Assembly (NCBI GenBank): GCA_021202845.1
Contig: JAJQCF010000009.1
Location: 1 to 64,000 of the forward strand
Origin: Oscillospiraceae bacterium
GTDB taxonomy: Bacteria > Bacillota > Clostridia > Oscillospirales > Oscillospiraceae
DNA length: 64,000 nucleotides
Direction: 5' to 3'
Shown here: one piece after another, positions 60,801 through 64,000 of the stretch
How the letters are laid out: every line of letters starts with the position of its first letter
Numbering within the stretch: the first letter of the stretch is position 1
Notes under the pieces: model-generated
What the model was told of the DNA's origin: nothing
What the model saw: the letters and a program-made list of their open reading frames with translations, nothing else
Database searches by the model: none
Made by a program: the position numbers and the translations under genes

Positions 60801-63800
60801 TGCTGAATCTCCGATTTATAACGGCATTAAATTGGAGCTTCAAGACTCAACTGCGGAAAACAGCGAGGATAACCCGTACATCATCAATTCGGCTGCAAAG
60901 CTGAATGTTTTGGCGAAGGTTGTCAGCGCAGGCTGGGATACTGAGGGCAAATACTTCAGCCAGACCGCTGATTTGACCCTTGGTGCCGATTGGATATCTG
61001 TCGGCAGCAGCGAATCCCTTCCGTTCAAGGGTACCTATGACGGCGGCAATTACACTGTAACGCTGGCGACGGCGCTGGTTTCCGGTTCCACAAGTGAGAC
61101 ATACCTCGGCGTGTTCGGCGTGGTGGACGGCGGTACTGTCAAAAATCTTACCGTTACCGGCACTGTGACCTATGACTGGAACGGCGGCGCGGAAACCATT
61201 TATGCCGGCGGCGTTGCGGCTTGGCTTAAAGGCGGTACGATTGAAAACTGTTCCGCCAAGGCGCTCACGCTTGGCGACACCTCCGGCAACAGCGTTGCGG
61301 ATAGTTTCTATTACTTTGGCGGCATCGTCGGCTATGGCACGGATGACTGCACAATAAAAGATTGCTCTGCTGACAGCGACTCGAAGATTGTCGGACCAAC
61401 GTGGACAGGCTATAGCAGTACCGTTTATTTCGGTGCCGGCGGCATCGCGGGCAGTTTGAAAAATTCTACCGGCGGCGTACTGCAAAACTGCACGAACGCG
61501 GCCATGGTCTCGGCTCCGCAAAACGCGGGCGGCATTGCGGGATATGCCAGTTATGTCACTGCATCCTCGCTCTCAAACAACGGTGCCGTTGCCGCAACGG
61601 GTACCAATTATGCAAATGCCGGAGGAATTATTGCATATGCGATGTATTCCACTGTGACCGATGCTGCAAATACCGGCAAAATATCAAGTGAAAACAGTAC
61701 ATCTGACGCCCAATCGCGGATTGGCGGAATTGTTGGATATTGTTCAGACACACCCCTCTATAATGCTTCAAATACTGCGGACGTGGTTGGAGGCTACTAT
61801 GCGGGCGGTATTGCTGGTAGCTATAACCAAGCTCTGTACAACGCATATAACACAGGCTCGGTGACAGGCGGGTATGCTGCAGGCGGCATTGCCGGATACA
61901 GCCGAAGCGGCGGCACCACGGCGAATGTTTACAGCGCAGCTGCCGCAGTGAGCAGTTCCAAATACTCAGGCGGCTTGATAGGATACAAACATAAAAATGC
62001 AACGGTATCAAACAGCTATTATCTGGCGGTCGATGACCTTGCGGCGTCGCCATATAACACAACTAATGTCAGCGCCATCGGCACCTTTGACACGTCGGAA
62101 ATCGTTACCGCTGTGAGCGGCTACACGCTTTCCTACAGCGGCGACCTGCTGTCACAGCTCAACGGCTGGGTCGCAGATAACTATGTTGACAATGTTGACT
62201 GGATAACCGGCTGGAGCGTGCAGCCCGGCGAATACCCTGTATTCAGCGACGACTACATCAGCCAGAATATGCCGGCGCAGATGTCTGTCAAGTTCAGTGC
62301 AGCAACCGTCAAGGCCGACCTTAACGGCGATGCCGCCTTGACCGCGACGGTTTCTCCTGCTGACGACTGTGTGCTCGGAACCATAACTTACGAGTGGACT
62401 TTGGACGATGTAACTAAGGACGGCGGCGACATTTCCACCGAGACAATGAGTACAGACGGAAGTGTTACTCTCAGCCTTACGCCGGACACGTCTGCCCCCG
62501 GCACGTATGTCTATGTTCTGACGGTGACGAACGCCACCGACGCCGGCACTCTTACCACCTCCGCCGAGGTGACGCTGGTTGTCAACAAGAGCGCAGGCGA
62601 TACCTCGTGGTACGGGGTAGTTGCCGAGAGCATAAGCGGCAGCGGCAGCGAGGATGACCCGTATATCATCGACGACGCCGATGTGCTCGCTTATGTGGCG
62701 CAGCAGGTCAATGCGGGAAATGACAGCTTTGTTGACAAGAGCTACAAGCTGACTACCGACCTTGAGCTGAACGACTGTGAGTGGACGCCCATAGGAACCT
62801 CCACGAATGCCTTCAGCGGTACATTTGACGGCGGCGGTTACACTATTTCCGGACTGTCCATAACCTCAAACGCTTCCGGCGATAACTATCACGGCCTGTT
62901 TGGCGCGGTTTCGGGAACTACAACCATAAAAAATGTTGTGGTTTCGGGAAACGTAGCAGGATATACCAATGTAGCCGGTCTTGTGGGTATCTGCGCTTCC
63001 AGCAGCGTTGTCACATTAGAAAATGTCGGCAATGAGGTGAATGTAACAGGAACCCGGTTTTACACCGGCGGACTGGTCGGCGGCACGGATAACTATGTTA
63101 CGCTGACTATATCTGACTGCTACAACTTTGGAAGCATTGCAGGTACATACTCAAATAAAAACAACGGAACAGGCGGATTAGTCGGTTACCTTGCAATGAG
63201 CAACGCAGTTACCATAACAAACAGCTATAACGCGGGCGCAGTGAACAGCACAGGCTCTAAAGACTATGTTGCTGGGTTGATAGGTCTTAGTGCAACAGGA
63301 TGCACATGCACACTAACAAGCTGCTTCAACGCAGGCGCAGTTACGGGAGGAACAAGTCAGACAGCGCTTGTGTATTCCGGCGTTTCTGCCACCGCAACCG
63401 GCTGCTATTACATCTCCTCGGCGTGCAGCACCGATTCCACGGGAGCCACGGCGGCTGACAGCATTACGGCTTCTATGTTGAGCAGCGATGACTTCAAGGA
63501 TGTCACAATCGGCACCGTAACCTTCAGCGGAGAGCATGTGAGCGTGTCCGTGAACGGCGAAACCGTCACTTCTGCCACGGCTGCAATGTCCTACCCTGTC
63601 CTGCAATGGCAGGATACGGATGGCTATACCGCTTCGGTTGAGTTCACGCTTGCCTGCGATACGGGCTATGGTTTGACTGCTGTTACGGCCGCAAATGGGG
63701 ACAGCACAATCACCTTGACCGATGGAGTCTACGTTATTGTTACCAGCTCTGATGATACAGTGACCATTGCCACCAGCGAACAAAACTCCACCATTACGGT

Positions 63801-64000
63801 TTCAACGCTTGAAAATGCCTCGCTTAGTATAACTGACTCCGCTTATATTACTGAAAACGAGGACGGAACCTACACGGTCGGCGTGGGCGCAGAGGTGACG
63901 TTTACCGTCACTCCGAGCGAGGGATACACCGTTACCTCGGTAACAGTAAACGGAACGACGCTTGAGGCTGACGACAACGGCAGCTACAGCTTCACCATAA
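57823..64000 (+). CDS. Second giant GLUG-repeat surface protein, 3' end outside the window
   Basis: The frame is open from GTG 57823 to the window edge (over 2050 codons). GAGGG lies seven bases upstream. It begins with a signal peptide (cleavage near CISAFA), then many GLUG-type units with the pattern AGGIAGY-x-NCxNxGxVSG, often about 40-60 residues apart. Three times it restarts with a module of the form SxxDPFQI/YII...L...L.ADW.PIG...FSGTFDGGGYTISGL (near 57960, 60840 and 62640). A PKD/Ig-like segment lies around 62280-62590, and a B-repeat-like segment near the end. It is probably a wall-spanning adhesin or scaffold partner of the first giant protein. Confidence 0.88.
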   Translation, partial: MVQKRTTKLGYRLLSLLLTLSMLLSLTCISAFAEDEVDVGSIKSALESEDIVGLSDVFTAGYGTSDSPFQITSESDLIKLQLISNGEISNDDLLADYNSYYYFVLANDIALTASWTPIANSADNAFSDSFDGQGYTISGLNQSETVTAGESVSAYGGLFGYVDGATISNVNVSGSVALSVVTAETEETESSDETTDSESDDSSDDTSDTTTANSTAVYAGGVVAYAVDSAISGCSSSASVSITNADDDTVMAIAGGVVGYLGASMATDDDGSVTSVGTATASGLTVTSEANVSAATTASGDGIAVVAGGVIGLAQGATVTGATSAAAVSVTGSSTAYSTSSYNATYVDMQGTKNQTVYNQLNEYYYSSTAGGVVGAAIGRFTIVNAETDNSTTGGNNSHYAAKASVAQETTVASCTSTATVTNSTGTELSFAGGVVGSASFSTISGSSYGGTVSGTLAGGIAGALALNATIVNGTLLAAATVTGTFAAGGIAGQVGGNDDSENYSALLGGSTGNSSSSTAHAESAISSSSTESGAAVTSESGYAGGIAGYVTYALQRTGTTDEDTGITTYSYAFDGDTNAASVSGSCAGGIAGYVYSGGDFGSCTNAGTVSGTAYAGGIAGHLYNETTKTVGPGPSYSSSTTASIVENCANSGGVSGNGYVGGIAGYVRYAGNTIDYCVNTGDVSGSEADSVGGLVGQLGGSMYNSYNAGAISGSATYMGGAVGYSCNETSASDQSTNDFNVKNIYNRGSVTNSGSGTSYTGGVFGGVYSHSYAANVYNVSTVTGAGVVGAVTGLLGYKDSSYAASLQNGYALVGTASQLIGNTASTAANDETVVSFFDTDLKTTDSTAVYGSLLVALNTYAADDDTLSAWAVSADGDYSYPVFSADVEINTPADATAPTFSVDGSSATSYEAYLGDTTVITASSTVADTSSILYRWYTAASADGDKTFVGNGESYTVEASAFGTTYLFVSATSESSNYQGTEVFSSAFAYTVAESPIYNGIKLELQDSTAENSEDNPYIINSAAKLNVLAKVVSAGWDTEGKYFSQTADLTLGADWISVGSSESLPFKGTYDGGNYTVTLATALVSGSTSETYLGVFGVVDGGTVKNLTVTGTVTYDWNGGAETIYAGGVAAWLKGGTIENCSAKALTLGDTSGNSVADSFYYFGGIVGYGTDDCTIKDCSADSDSKIVGPTWTGYSSTVYFGAGGIAGSLKNSTGGVLQNCTNAAMVSAPQNAGGIAGYASYVTASSLSNNGAVAATGTNYANAGGIIAYAMYSTVTDAANTGKISSENSTSDAQSRIGGIVGYCSDTPLYNASNTADVVGGYYAGGIAGSYNQALYNAYNTGSVTGGYAAGGIAGYSRSGGTTANVYSAAAAVSSSKYSGGLIGYKHKNATVSNSYYLAVDDLAASPYNTTNVSAIGTFDTSEIVTAVSGYTLSYSGDLLSQLNGWVADNYVDNVDWITGWSVQPGEYPVFSDDYISQNMPAQMSVKFSAATVKADLNGDAALTATVSPADDCVLGTITYEWTLDDVTKDGGDISTETMSTDGSVTLSLTPDTSAPGTYVYVLTVTNATDAGTLTTSAEVTLVVNKSAGDTSWYGVVAESISGSGSEDDPYIIDDADVLAYVAQQVNAGNDSFVDKSYKLTTDLELNDCEWTPIGTSTNAFSGTFDGGGYTISGLSITSNASGDNYHGLFGAVSGTTTIKNVVVSGNVAGYTNVAGLVGICASSSVVTLENVGNEVNVTGTRFYTGGLVGGTDNYVTLTISDCYNFGSIAGTYSNKNNGTGGLVGYLAMSNAVTITNSYNAGAVNSTGSKDYVAGLIGLSATGCTCTLTSCFNAGAVTGGTSQTALVYSGVSATATGCYYISSACSTDSTGATAADSITASMLSSDDFKDVTIGTVTFSGEHVSVSVNGETVTSATAAMSYPVLQWQDTDGYTASVEFTLACDTGYGLTAVTAANGDSTITLTDGVYVIVTSSDDTVTIATSEQNSTITVSTLENASLSITDSAYITENEDGTYTVGVGAEVTFTVTPSEGYTVTSVTVNGTTLEADDNGSYSFTI

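Noticed and set aside
50400-64000. CRISPR-like repeats in the giant genes
   Set aside because: The repeats are diverged protein-coding GLUG units of varying spacing, not identical short repeats with unique spacers.

Overview
The window looks like a low-to-mid GC monoderm gut Clostridium relative (Oscillospiraceae/Ruminococcaceae type). The reasons are a Tn1549/CTn-type conjugation module, SLH-domain envelope proteins, a dockerin-like tail, frequent TTG/GTG starts with strong GGAGG ribosome-binding sites, and many secreted transglutaminase-like and GLUG-repeat proteins. No rRNA, tRNA or CRISPR array was seen. This was read by eye without database searches, so family names rest on recognised motifs.

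Region 1 (1-25.4 kb, + strand) is the right part of an integrative conjugative element. It holds the end of a VirB6-like channel gene, PrgI, VirB4 ATPase, a beta-class DNA methylase, an NlpC/P60 wall hydrolase, DUF4315, DUF4366, topoisomerase III, an ArdC-like antirestriction protein with a YodL region, TTRAP, a Y-family polymerase, a YolD-like protein, a 2.9 kb-codon SNF2 helicase/methylase with a MutS-I-like domain, a DUF3848/3849 protein, MobC and a HUH relaxase. tnpV is nested in another frame inside the SNF2 gene. Three accessory proteins share a C-terminal tag, and three carry sliding-clamp-like motifs.

Region 2 (25.4-28.7 kb) holds an Rpn-type nuclease, an SLH/transglutaminase protein and a small HTH/zinc-ribbon regulator.

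Region 3 (28.7-42.7 kb, - strand) is a long compact transcription unit. It runs SLH-anchored surface protein, lipoprotein solute-binding protein, two FecCD permeases, DUF58, DUF4129-like, MoxR, the ABC ATPase, SPFH/stomatin, a Gly/Met-rich protein, and a transglutaminase with a dockerin-like tail. The MoxR-DUF58 module sits inside a metal-chelate type ABC importer operon.

Region 4 (42.9-47.6 kb) has a PrsA/SurA-like lipoprotein, an AAA/DUF4143 protein behind three 23-bp-spaced repeats, and a tyrosine recombinase gene enclosed by perfect 34-bp inverted repeats. That arrangement looks like an invertible DNA cassette.

Region 5 (47.6-64 kb, + strand) starts with a secreted paralogue of the SLH surface protein. 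It is followed by an ExbB/TolQ-like proton channel, a giant GLUG protein with a C-terminal membrane anchor, a 15-codon leader, a DUF2149 protein with an ExbD-like helix and Asp, and a second giant GLUG protein running off the window. Regions 3 and 5 may form one envelope uptake system: one paralogue paired with an ABC importer, the other with a proton-driven motor, next to a recombinase switch. That linkage is inference.
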